This document shows, piece after piece, positions 22,201-35,859 of a stretch of 64,000 bases of DNA (positions are counted from its first letter, which is position 1; every line of letters begins with the position of its first letter). A model generated the notes under the pieces. It searched no databases. It worked only from the letters and a program-made list of their open reading frames with translations, and was not told where the DNA came from. Source of the DNA: Enoplosus armatus (Eukaryota > Chordata > Actinopteri > Centrarchiformes > Enoplosidae). The DNA lies in NCBI RefSeq assembly GCF_043641665.1, contig NC_092186.1:283501-347500 (forward strand), written 5' to 3'. Position numbers and translations under genes: made by a program.

Positions 22201-25176
22201 TACAGGATTTCTTTATTAAGGGATGACGACTCTGTGCTGAGAAACTGAGCTCAGTTCAGGAAGTCTTCAGTCTTCACTGATCCAGGCTGAACTAACTGAG
22301 CTGCATTATTCATCGTGTTGAACACAAACAGCAGCAGACTGGAGATAAACTGGTCCACAGACCATTTGAACTGGTCCAACACGCTGCTGTAAACGCAAGA
22401 CTCTGTCTAAACTCTGCTGGTGTTCTGACAGAGTGAGCCATCCTCCATGTTTCCTTATATCTTTGTCAGATGAACTGTTTCCTCCTCAGCAAACAGGAAG
22501 TTGATGATATTTAGTAACACCACTTCCTCTTTGTGTGTCAGCAGGCAGAAAACCTTAACAGTTACAAAACACTGAGAAGAAACAAAACACTGGACCTGGA
22601 AACAGACTGGAAACAGCCTGGAAACAGGGCGACAACACTGGAAATACAGTGTTGTAACGCATGATGTTAAGAGACGGTTTGTGTTTTGTACTTGTGTTCA
22701 GTCACAGTAGAATTATTGTTTTGACCTGAACAGTTTGTTCAGAGCTGCAGATGTTACTAAGGTTCAACTATTACACACTAATTAAACTCTTGTTTAGGGA
22801 CCAGTCCCTCTTGAATTGCCAATATTCTTTTTCTTCATCATCATCTTCTTCTTCTAATAGTCCTGATGATGGCACTACAGCAACAGTCTAAAGTTTAAAA
22901 CTTTGAAAATTCATAACAAATCAATCGTACCTGCTACAGCTTTGCAACTTTCACCAAAATGTTTGGGCAGAAACATTCAGACACTTCGAGCTGGCAGCAA
23001 TTATTAAGTCCAGCACTCTGTTTTTCTCATCCCACATGTTTTGCTCAATTGATAATGTTCATGAAAATAAATGACAACATTTTGATGTCACAGTAGATGT
23101 AGTGTGGTAAATTTCAGAATTGTTCCTCAAAAGGTGAATTTTTGACAGCATTTTGAATTCTATCCTATATGGAGCAATCAGTCTTTGTACAAATGAATTC
23201 CAGACATCTCGGTGTTGTCTACATGAAGTACACTAAATCTCAGAATTTTGTCTTGATAACTGAATTCTTGACACTAGTTTGAAATCTGCTTTTACATGCA
23301 TCAACAGCAGTCACTGCAAAATGTCCGGCATTCCAGTGACTGCAGGAGTCATAGAGTGAAGCCATCCCTATTTCTCACCTGGTAGGCAGCACAACGAGAT
23401 CACGACCTGTCCTTGGTGTCTAGAGTTGTGAGTTCAAGACCCAAACTTCGGGTCAGTTTACAGCTTTTTAAAGAAGACTTAGTTCTGGACCTAGAGAACC
23501 TGTTCACATCTTCTTTCTTCATTTTGAATCTAAACTTTCAGTTTATTCTACAGCTGAAAATATCGGTCCATTTATCAGTTAGTCAACTGACAAAAATGTA
23601 CTCAGCAATAATTCTAATCAATGATTAATCGCTCAGGTCACCTCCAGCCTCTCCAGTGTGTTGAGCTCCGAGACACGGAGACAGGTATCCCTGCAGTCAG
23701 ATGGTTTATAGAGTCGATCATGTATCAACAAACAACACACAGATTCATTTATTAATAATAATAATGATAATAATATATTATAGTCAGCTGCAGCCGTGGT
23801 TTACTCCAGTTTTCCATCTAAACGATGATGCTTTCATCACTTAGTCTGAGTCTGACCCTACTGGTTTCTACTGTACAGCTACACATATACACTGCAGCAG
23901 TCGGACTGACAGCCATGATGTTTATTTACCGTTAAATAATTATATAATAATAACAACAACACTCATCCTGATTACTTAATGATTATCCAACTGTAGATCC
24001 CTGTAAAATAGTTGTATTGCTAAATGACTAATTCTGATAATAACTGTTAACCCACTTTCACAGGAACAAAATGAAAAAGTTTGACTAAATAAAGAACATC
24101 CGGTGGGAAGGGATTTTCAAAATAAACTACAGGGAACACTGCTGTAACTTCAGACAACTACTGAAAAGTGATTAAGATTTAGATAAAAATTGTAAAATAC
24201 AGCCGTTTTTTCAAAGAAATGCCCCTTCTTGCTTCATAAACTTCCACCGAAATGTGACTCAGTGAGGTTTCTGTAGATTAACTCTGTGGAATCCAGACAA
24301 CGTCACGAGATGTTAACCACATCTTATTTACCCAAAACAACCAACAAACGCCTGATACAGGCGACTACAACCGGAGCGCAAACGTATTTCACGCCACATT
24401 TCGCCCGAAAGCTTAAAGATAAAACAGTGAAAAGTTGAGGCGGACAGTCGGACAGGATGTCCTGCATGTCCGCTGTGATATCACATCTAAATTTAACCAC
24501 AAAAAGACAAACAGCTGCTTCACATGGCGGACTACACGCGACACATACCGAGTCTCGTTAAAATGTGGGGTGGGTGTATCCTCAATTCACCCATCACGCT
24601 GCTGAGTTTTAAATAAATGAACCAACTCATAATACATTTACATAATGCACTCTTTATATTCTGAATAAAGAGTGGTCCCTCCTTGTGTGATGGGACTTGA
24701 AACTGCGAAGAAGGAAAGTAGTTTGGTAACGTTAGCTAAGTTAGCTTTCTACGTTCGACGTTATTTTCATCCTTTAATTAATGTAGTTTAACCGGTTTAA
24801 ATGCTACCGACAAGAAAAATCAATGTACCGACGTTTAATTCCCACCGAAGTGTTCAACCTGTTGTGAACTCTGGGACCCTTTTTTTTTGGGAAAACGAAT
24901 TTGGACACCACAGCAGCTGCGACGTCGGCGCTTCTTCGCGGATTTTATTCTGAAGGGCCCCGCTGACTTCCCGCCCTGTGTACCGAAGCTGCAGCTCCGT
25001 TCGTGTGTCTCCGGTGCCGGTTAACTTTACCAGAACTCACCTGACTCTATGTGCTGCAGCAGCCGCTCCAGCAGGCCGGCGGGCCGCAGCGCTCCCACCA
25101 CCACCAGCACTGAGTAATCCGCCACCGCAGGCCGTGAAGAACCGGGACTGCCGCCCCGCTCTGCCGCCGCCATCAT
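13244..25176 (-). CDS. map1s: Microtubule-associated protein 1S (complete, 7 coding exons)
   Basis: MAP1-family protein that binds microtubules and, in mammals, links them to mitochondria and autophagosomes. Coding exons (minus): 25176-25041, 22018-21917, 18837-18755, 18202-18062, 17151-13896, 13701-13487, 13399-13244; 4089 nt, 1362 aa, all phases closing. The N-terminus has the family segment [14 protein letters not shown] (exon 2) and [15 protein letters not shown] (exon 4). Exon 5 encodes 1085 aa: a metallo-beta-lactamase-like N-terminal domain ([23 protein letters not shown]), then a Lys/Glu-rich basic stretch at about residues 505-735, then a Ser-rich region. The last two exons encode the conserved light-chain end ([17 protein letters not shown]; ending in ACKVEF). 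The length fits MAP1S (human 1059 aa) and not MAP1A/B (over 2000 aa). The first ATG at 25176 is followed at once by a second (25173) in better Kozak context. The exon 5 donor (CAG/GTTGGC) is weak but phase-compatible. Confidence 0.93.
19040..20506 (+). mobile_element. L2/Maui-like LINE, 5'-truncated, in map1s intron 2
   Basis: Begins inside the reverse transcriptase thumb region ([13 protein letters not shown], about 19038) and keeps an open C-terminal part to 19830 ([41 protein letters not shown]). The 3' region has a (CTGT)n/(CT)n tract at about 20201-20265. The tail is GGCGCTATATAAATAAAATTG followed by AATTG units, typical of fish L2. It is antisense to map1s. It is very similar to the minus-strand copy at 44768-48330, including the shared 3' region. 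The missing 5' part is what incomplete target-primed reverse transcription leaves. Confidence 0.88.
20820..20880 (-). mobile_element. LINE tail fragment
   Basis: Repeated AATCAG units followed by ACTTTATTGATCCCCGGGGG, the same reverse-oriented tail seen at 8041 and 52311. No further similarity is obvious beyond about 60 bp. Lies in map1s intron 2. Confidence 0.6.
22019..25040. other. map1s intron 1, no gene seen
   Basis: About 3 kb of intron. A tRNA-like stretch near 23380-23450 is considered and not called. No terminal-repeat elements or coding exons were recognised. Confidence 0.5.
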
Positions 25177-25833
25177 GGTTTGGACGGGCCTGTAATGACG
25201 TTGCCCGGACACAAACACAGGCCCCGCCCCGCTCGTATCAGAGGCGGGAAAATGTGTTAACTGGCATGCGAGGCGGTCAATCAGAAAGGAGAAGTGAGCA
25301 GCTGGCCAATCAGAGAAGAGGGAGCGTTCAGGTGCTGCTGTGGAGAAATTATCACCGACCCCGTGTTCAACCGCAATAGCTGAAAATAGTCCCGAAAAAA
25401 CGTTCAACACGTTACAAAACAGTCAGAGCGGAATCACAGAATGACAATGGGTGAAGCCAGAGCTTTCTTCAAGTGTGGAGGTAGGTTTGGCTATGCGAAA
25501 CTACATAGCCTAACAGAAGATATATAAAGGTTAATTTAACGTTTTCAGTCCTGAAAAGGGTTTTAAACATTAGTTATTAAATCGTTAAGGAAGATAATGT
25601 AGGCATTTTACGCCTGCGACAACAAAATATCACAAATGAGTGGGGGGTTTGTTTTTAATAATTATCAACATAAATTATTTTTGCTTTTTATTAGTTAAAA
25701 CTGATCTGATGTTATGAGAATTCTTCAATATTCTGGATTTATGAATGTGATATTTCCAAAGAGGGATCAACACTTTCTGTTGAACTAAATTATTACAACA
25801 AAGATACAGTATTTCCTACAGTTGGATGAACAC
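25177..25833. promoter_or_regulatory. Divergent promoter of map1s and trmt13
   Basis: The two start codons face away from each other about 660 bp apart. The segment nearest map1s is GC-rich. A CCAAT box lies at 25306-25310 within GGCCAATCAGAG, with a related TCAATCAG at about 25277. On the plus strand, GTGTGGAG/GTAGGT at 25473-25486 is a plausible donor and TATTTCCTACAG ending at 25821 a strong acceptor. This implies a non-coding first trmt13 exon ending at 25480. The ATG at 25441 in that exon would open a short upstream frame that ends soon after the splice. Confidence 0.55.
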
Positions 25834-28203
25834 ATGAATGCATCACGGACCATGTCCTCCAACATGGCGGCCCCCCTGCCCGGCAGATGTGGCTTCTTCG
25901 TGGAGAGAAAGAAACGTTTCTGTAAAATGAACGTCGGGAAAGGAAAAGGATTCTGTGGAGAGCACGCGACCATGGTGAGTTCAGGGACATGAGGTGAGTT
26001 CAGGGACACAGACAACATGATAATAACAGAACATGAAGAGTAAAACCGCGGTCCTCTGCTCCTCATTAAACATGGCTGCTGCTCAGACTGAAGTCAAGCT
26101 TAAACTTTATTAGTTCGACAAACAGAAAAAGGAAAGATAGCTCAATCAGGTGCGTTAATCTGCACCTCCCTCATCTGTCAGCAGGTGGCGCTGTTGGAGG
26201 TTTATACATCAGACTAGTGATTGGAGCAGGGGTGGTTTATTATGATGATAATGTTAATAATAATAAGGGCTCTTAAAACATGAATGAATTAGAAAACATA
26301 AATAATACCTGCTGCAATTGTTGACTTTAAAAAAACATTTTAGTATGTTGTCATATCTTCATCAGACAGACAGACAGACAGACAGGCAGGTAGACAGGCA
26401 GGCAGGTAGACCGACAGGCAGACAGACAGACAGACAGGTAGATCAACAGACAGACAGGCAGGCAGGCAGGCGGGTAGACAGGCAGGCAGACTGTTAAGAG
26501 TTTCCTGTTTCCTGTTTTCAGGAGGAAGGAAGTAGTAGGAGGATCGTGTGTCCTCTGGATCCCAAACAGTGAGTCAGCAATAATCAATAATCAATCATAT
26601 TATTGATCTGTTGTAACGCTGTGTAACCTGTGTAATTGTGTTTGTGTGTGTTTCTTGTCTTCAGCACTGTGAGCGAAGACAAACTGGACAAACACCTGAA
26701 GAAGTGTAACTCCAGAGAGAGACTCAAACCTGTGAGACAAACCTTCACTTTCTTTACTTTAAACCAGTTTAATGGTCGACCCTCTGCTGCGTTCACTGTC
26801 ACAATGATAATAGGAGACACTCAGGGACCTGTTTCAGAGGGCAGAGAGTTGATCAGAGTTAGCTCACTCTGACACACTTCCTCCACACCACCCTGTCTCA
26901 CCTGGGCAGTAGGTGAGGTTGCTGTCCACTGACTACAGTTCAGTACACCATAGTTCCCTCCAGACTCGTCACACGGCTCGAGGACCTGGGATTAAACACC
27001 GCACTGTGCGTGTGGACCCTGACGGGCAGACCCCAGGTGGTGAGGGTGGGCGGACACCCCTCTGAACAGCGGAGCACCCCCGGGTGCGTTTTGAGCCCCT
27101 GCTGTACTCCCTGTACACACAGGACTGCAACTCCAATGCCATCATCAGGTCTGCTGATGACACAGCTAACCCCAGGTAACAATGAACAGGAAACCAGAAG
27201 GAAATAGAGGACCTGACCCCCTGGTCTCAGGACAACAACCTCCTCTTGAACGTCAGCAAGACTAAGAAGCTGATAGTGGACTTTGGGAAGAAGCAGGGAA
27301 GGAACTGCACCCCCCGGGACCTCAAGAGGGCGGACAGCTTCATACTACTGCATACTGATTGTTTCACCTCAGATGTTTGAGGAAATTCCAGGTATCCGTT
27401 CAAATACTGAGGAATTTCTACTCCTGGACCATCCAGAGCATCCTGACCGGTAACATCACTGCCTGATACGGAAACAAGACCCCCAGCGTGAACTGCAGGT
27501 GGATGTGGTTCGATAAGGACTGAACGAGGTCATGAAACAGTGTCAGACAGCAGGAGACAGAGAGACAGTGAGCAGGTTAGATCACAGCGTCTGTTCCCAC
27601 AGTAACTGACCCAGAGTCAGCTCTGTTTCTGGAACAGAAGACCCAGAGTGTCCCTCATCTCAGGATTAACTAACTAACTAACTAAGAGTTTCCCTAGCCC
27701 TCTCTGGGACAGGGTCCTGGTTATGTGCAGTGTGTGATGTTGTCTGCACTTTGTTATCACCTTCACCTGTGTGTATGTATGTTTAAAGAGCCAGTGAGTG
27801 TTTCAGTGTTTGATGGAGAGTGTTTGACCTCCTGCAGGTTTATTATGTGGAGAACATAAACTCTGGATCAGCTGACAGAGACCAGACGCTCCACCAGGTA
27901 ACAACTGAAGGATTCACAGACTCACTGAATACTAATATTCATGCTAATACTAATAGTGCTGTTTGTTTATCAGGTGAGTCTGTCTGAGCTCAACCGGACA
28001 CAGTTGGAGTCTCTGTTGGACAAACTGAAGACAGCAGTCACAGGTGAGTTCCTACTCAGTCAGATATGAATGTCTTTGAGTTATGAGTCAAAACTCTCCA
28101 CTATCTTACAACAAAATGCAAAAGTTTGAGAAAAGTCATAAAACATATTTGCTTAAATCTTATTGACCATCTCAGATTCATCCAGCGACCCCTGACGACG
28201 ACG

Positions 28204-28234
<31 letters not shown>

Positions 28235-31200
28235 AGGACTGCCGTGTGATGTGGAGGACAGTGTTCTGTCTCATCCTGTCCTCCAGGAGGAACTCTGCAA
28301 CCCAAAGAACGGAGACTCCGCCCACAAACACCTGAAGCAGCAGGTACACACAAAAAAACCTGACCACACCTGAACAAAGGAAGTTAGTAGTCTCCATGAG
28401 AGCTACACACCTGGAACTAATGCAGGGAGATGACATTTAATAATATTAATATTAAATATAATCAAACAGGTGAAGGATGGAGGACAAAATGTGAAGGTGA
28501 TTTTTTTAAACACTCAGAAAATAATGAAATAAATACAGTCTGGTTAAAATGTTGTTGACTCATGGCCTCAGTATTTCTAAAATCCTGGTTACGGCCCTGA
28601 ACATGTAATGAGTCTGAGGTGACACGCCCTCATAAGCCACGCCCCCAAGGAGGTGGAACCTTCAGTGTGTTCCTCTCTCACCTGTCAGGTGTGTCCAGTC
28701 TTCCATTTTAGGTCACCTGGAGGCGCTGGGGCTGCTGGAAAGGGGGCGATGCTTCCTGGAGTTCGGAGCAGGTAGAGGGAAACTGTCTCACTGGATCCAC
28801 GAAGCCCTGAAGACCCGTGACCACCTGAAGACCTGCGATGACCTGCAGCTGCTGCTGGTGGAGCGCTGCAGCACCCGCTTCAAGGCAGGGAAAACCTCGT
28901 AACTCCAGACTCCAAATTCTCAAACTCCAAAATATTCCAACTCCTAACCGCTCAAATTAGCGACCGCCTGAATTCCCAAACTCTTGAACTCTCGACCCCA
29001 AAACCAGCTTTTAGAGTTTTAATCCTGTTAGAATTAAACGACCCCGAGAACATATTTTCTGTTTGATGAATTCATAAAGTAAAAACCATGCGTACGCTCA
29101 CCTGCAGGCAGCGTCCCCTTTATAAACCACAGTCCACCTGGAGACGTGCGCCCGTACTCAATGGTTATAAATGTTCTGGTCTGTTCTGGTCCAGGTGGAC
29201 GGGAAACATCAGGATGTTGGAGTTCAGTTTGAGAGGCTGCAGGTCGACATTCAACATCTGGATTTAAGTAAGAGACAAACATCTGGAGAGACTGATGTTT
29301 TAGTTTAGAGGGTTTAAATCTTCTGACTCTTTGGATGTTTTCAGGTAAAGTCCCTCTGCTCAGACAGAAGAAGCTCCCATTGGTTGGAGTCGGAAAACAC
29401 CTGTGTGGAGCAGCGACAGGTAAGAGCAGTCCTGAACTCTGATTGGCTGTCAGCAGTGTCGGTCACAGCAGTTTCCGCACGTCTGAATGAGCAGTTTGTT
29501 GGTTTTGATGATATTTCGGAGTCAGTGAACAGCGCCAGCCTTCCTCAGCCTCACATCAACACACACACAGTCCAGTTCAAACATGTGACCGGACGTGTTA
29601 ATATGAGACCTGCAGATCCAACAAGCTCCAGGTGCTCTGTGCCAGGGACATAAAGATCATCAATGATCCATGTTGTCAGTGGATCCTCCACGCTTCACTC
29701 ATGAGCACATTCAGTAATTCTTTCAATCCTCTGACGTCACACAGCTTCTTCTGCTGAAGTCACCTCCAGGATTCAGCTGGTCTCTCTTTTTCTGTCCTCA
29801 GATCTGGCTCTGCGCTGTTTGCTGGAAACACCTGGACTCAGAGAGGAGACTGGACCGCCCCGAAAACGCCTCAAAACCTCAGAACCAGCGGATCTGGAAT
29901 CAGCTGATTCAGCAACACTGCCAGACCCTGGGCCTGGACCAGACTCTGGTCCTGGTCCAGACTCTGGTCCTGGTCCAGACTCTGGTCCTGGTCCAGATCC
30001 TGGTCCCGGACCGATACTGGGTCTGGTGGTGGCACTGTGCTGCCATCATCGCTGTGAGTGGCATCATTACGTCGGTCAGCAGTTCTTCCTGCAGCGAGGA
30101 CTCGGAGCTGCAGAGTTCTCAGCTTTCTGTCGGATGTCCAGCTGGGCCACATGTGGACTCAGACCAACCAATCGGAACCGTCCACCTCAGGATCCGACCA
30201 ATCAGAGAGGAGACGATGAAGAGCACGAACCAGCAGAGGAGACAGATTCTGTGAATGGGTACATATTTGACCTCTGACCTCTTCAGGGCAGAATTTTAAT
30301 TATTTATTTATTTCAGACAGATTTTCTGCCTTCTGTCTCACAGACAGAAACCACAACCAGAGAGAACATATCTTTAGTTTGGTTGTTGTAATAAACTGCG
30401 TACGCTGCTGCACAGATTCACAACTTTAACTTTGAATGTTTTTGTGCTGCTGAAGTGAATTAGTGAAGCGATTTCCCTGTAAGTGTCCCTGTAGGCGTCC
30501 CACTAGTCTCACATAGACCCTCTCCACACTTTGGAGACAGGTCTGGCTCAACCAATCGTCATCCTGGGATAGAAATTAAAAGCACTTGGGCAGCGCTGAG
30601 CCCAGGAAGCAGCGACGGTGCCCTGGTAAAAAAAAAGTGTCTGGGGGGACTTGTTTTGGTGGAACATTTGCACGTGGGGAGGCGAGCCCTGGCATTGAAA
30701 TGGTTAAATCCCCACTAAAGAAAACTTGTAGTAAACGTAATAGTAAATGACGTATGTAGACTATGTGATCCAACTTTTACTGTAAAAAAGGCAAACAGAA
30801 CTTGATCCTCAGTGTCCTGGAGGTGAAGCCTACCTGTACTTTAGTTGGAGGAGCTCACTGGACCCATTAAAACCACAGAGGATCTAAAGCTTTGTCAAAA
30901 CATGCCATTTTCATGATGTAGGCTGCTGGCTCGGAGGCTGTTGATGTTGTTTCATGTAGCGACGGGGACTTTGAAAACAGTAATACTCAGTTAGTGGAAG
31001 GGAAGGAGAGACTTATCCCAGCAGCCTACATCCGGTGCATCAGACTACTGTCCCACTGATGTGGTCCTGGTGTAACTGGATGTGGTCTTGTTCTCTGCAG
31101 GTTTCTGTCGGTGGCTGAACGCGAACAGATCGGTCGTCTCTGTAAACGTCTGATCGACGGCGGCAGACTTGACTTCCTGAAGACGAAAGGGTTCGACAGT

Positions 31201-31278
31201 AAACTGACTGGTTATGTGAAGACTCAGGTGACTCTGGAGAACGTCTTGCTGACCGCCGTCCCCTCGTCTTCGTCCTGA
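25834..31278 (+). CDS. trmt13: tRNA 2'-O-methyltransferase TRM13 (complete, 11 coding exons)
   Basis: SAM-dependent enzyme that 2'-O-methylates position 4 in the acceptor stem of certain tRNAs. Exons: 25834-25974, 26522-26568, 26665-26731, 27838-27897, 27974-28043, 28237-28343, 28699-28884, 29195-29267, 29345-29419, 29802-30258, 31101-31278; 486 aa (human about 481). Seen in order: a CCCH-type zinc finger (C19, C30, C41, H44), a CHHC zinc finger of the U11-48K type (C57, H63, H73, C77), a SAM-binding motif FLEFGAGRGK at 183-192, VGVGKHLCG at 264-272, LCCHHRC at 354-360 and MSSWATCG at 387-394. In-frame ATGs at 25852 and 25864 are alternative starts; the latter matches the usual start of the family best. 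The intron after exon 7 uses a GC donor. Residues about 316-346 are a lineage-specific Gly-Pro-Asp repeat. AATAAA at 31459. Confidence 0.95.
26364..26490. repeat. CAGA/CAGG tetranucleotide repeat in trmt13 intron 1
   Basis: Tandem CAGACAGA and CAGGCAGG tracts with interruptions, ending about 30 bp upstream of the acceptor of coding exon 2 (exon begins at 26522). Confidence 0.8.
26930..27520 (+). mobile_element. Degraded LINE reverse transcriptase fragment in trmt13 intron 3
   Basis: Frame-broken but recognisable CR1/L2-type pieces: a VPSRLVTRLEDLG-like stretch near 26951-26990, GCVLSP near 27084, an A-D-D-T motif near 27150-27165, and LLLNVSKTKKLIVDF near 27240-27285. Many indels and stops show that it is old. 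Clade cannot be fixed. Confidence 0.7.
28205..28235. repeat. (GTT)n tract serving as the polypyrimidine region of an acceptor
   Basis: About ten GTT units run directly into TAG at 28234-28236, the acceptor of trmt13 exon 6. No other pyrimidine tract lies between the repeat and the exon. Confidence 0.85.
29931..30010 (+). repeat. 18-bp coding minisatellite in trmt13 exon 10
   Basis: About four and a half copies of CCAGACTCTGGTCCTGGT, translated as repeated GPGPDS units, just before the conserved LCCHHRC motif. The frame is preserved (unit divisible by three). The human protein has a non-repetitive loop here, so the insertion is probably tolerated in a variable loop. Confidence 0.9.
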
Positions 31279-32333
31279 AGGTCCAACTGCAGAGACGCTC
31301 AGACGTACCACAGAACAAACAGACATCTCACAAACAAGGTTTTAAAAAAGTCTTTTTATTGGAGTTCAAATGGAAATCATCACATAAATGTTTTGTAAAG
31401 TTTGTATTAAAGTATTTGTGCTCAGTCTGTGTGTTGATTGGCTGCTTTTAAACATTTAAATAAAAGTGTCCAAACTGATGTGACCATAAATTACATGATA
31501 CACAGACTGAAGTCGAACACACACAATAAGCTGGAAGACACAAAGGAAGGTTTTCACTTCCTAAACTGTCGTCTTCTGCTTCAACCGATTCACGCAAACA
31601 GAAAACAGAAATAAAATGTGAGTCTTTGCAACACTGATGTGCTCTGAGGAAAAAAAGCCCAGAAGAAGAAGAGTTTCTTTCAATCTGTCGAGTCGTCGTT
31701 CAGATCTGAAACATTAAGAAACAGAAACACGTTTCAGTACAAATCAATAGGTTTGATTGATTTGAATAACAAACTAGTTTTAGTAAAAATCAACCAGGAG
31801 ACGAACCTGCAGGAATTATTATTATTATTGTTCATGTTACATGTTATTGTGATTGCATGGTTGTAAAACGGTTTCCAACCTGCGGGTCTGGTCCCCAGCC
31901 AGGGTCACAAGAGGATTAACTGGATAGAAGAAGAAATGAGTTCCTGGACTCTGAGTATCGTTTTGATCACATGTCAACTCTGCTTCATTTTAAGACGTCA
32001 CAGATCTGGAATCAGTCGTGTGAAGAAAACAATTTGACAGAATTGTATTTTGTAATTGTGTAACTATTTTTGTTAGAAATAGAGATTTTTTATTATTTTA
32101 TTTATTTTTTCCTAGAACAGAATCATTGTGCTAAAGCTGCTCAATAAAAATGAATTTAGAGAAAGGGGAAACGTATATTTTCATTTTGCTAGTTTGGTTT
32201 TTATGTTGCAATTCAATTATTTTGGTTGGTTGGAGTTCTGGTTCAGTTCAAAATGTTGAGACACAAAGACTCAGAGACACGGCGTTAACCTGTTGAAGTG
32301 GTGATGTCCAACAGTCCCAGTACTGGGTTAATA
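31279..32333. other. Convergent 3' regions of trmt13 and lrrc39
   Basis: Stop codons of the two genes face each other about 1.05 kb apart. A plus-strand AATAAA at 31459-31464 fits trmt13. Minus-strand AATAAA signals near 32097-32106 fit lrrc39. No other gene is seen. Confidence 0.65.
31459..31464 (+). promoter_or_regulatory. Probable polyadenylation signal of trmt13
   Basis: Canonical AATAAA 181 bp after the stop codon. An ATTAAA lies slightly upstream at about 31406. Confidence 0.6.
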
Positions 32334-35057
<2,724 letters not shown>

Positions 35058-35819
35058 GATGACCACTTCCTGTCAGCCTTGTGATGTCACAGTGCGCAGG
35101 TGGACAGGCAGGATGACCTCTGACTTCTGACCCGCAGCCACGTCCTCCCTCTGATCATCCTGTTTGATTAGTAATGAGTCATATTACATTATTAAAAATG
35201 CTCACCTGCTTTGTTTTCTCACACCTGTACATGTACACACACCCACACACTGCACACATCACTAATGAACTGACTGCAGGCTTCACTTATTTATTCTACT
35301 TTAAAGAGTCTTGTGTCGCCACATTTTGCCCTTCCTTTGAGCCAGGCTCTACTACATTATTTTATCTTATCACAATATCAACACAATAATAATATAATAA
35401 TAATAATATATGTTAATAATTATTTTATATATTCATTTAATTTAAAGTAATATTAGGAAGTAAAATAAAAGCCTTTCTTTTATTGACCAAAATATTGATT
35501 AATTTATTTAATAACCTTTCATATAAATATATATATAAATATATATTCTATATATTTGAAAGCAGAAATTGAATCCATCGACGGCAGGAAGTTAAAATGT
35601 CTTTAAACCATCAGTGACGTTTCTTTGGAGATTCAGAAACATTGTGAGATCTGAATACATAAACACACAAACAAACATCTGAATATTAATGAAAAGGAAA
35701 CTTTCTGACTGAAGTTTAAAGTCGCAGAAAGTTTTATTTCAGTTTGCCCTCTGAAGATTCACAACACACGAAGAAGTCCGCCTCATTCTGTAGTACTGCT
35801 GTAGCTCAATTGTAGTCTC

Positions 35820-35859
<40 letters not shown>

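Noticed and set aside
23380..23460. tRNA-like or SINE head with an A-box-like TGGTAGGCAGC and a B-box-like GAGTTCAAGACC
   Set aside because: The B-box deviates from GGTTCGANNCC, no cloverleaf can be drawn, and no SINE body or tail follows. Too weak to call.
28885..28905. Alternative GT donor for trmt13 exon 7 at about 28900
   Set aside because: It would shift the frame of the following exon and destroy the conserved RFK-VDGKH junction.
30480..31080. Possible extra exon or element in trmt13 intron 10
   Set aside because: The flanking exons already join in phase and match the family; no terminal repeats or protein similarity were found.
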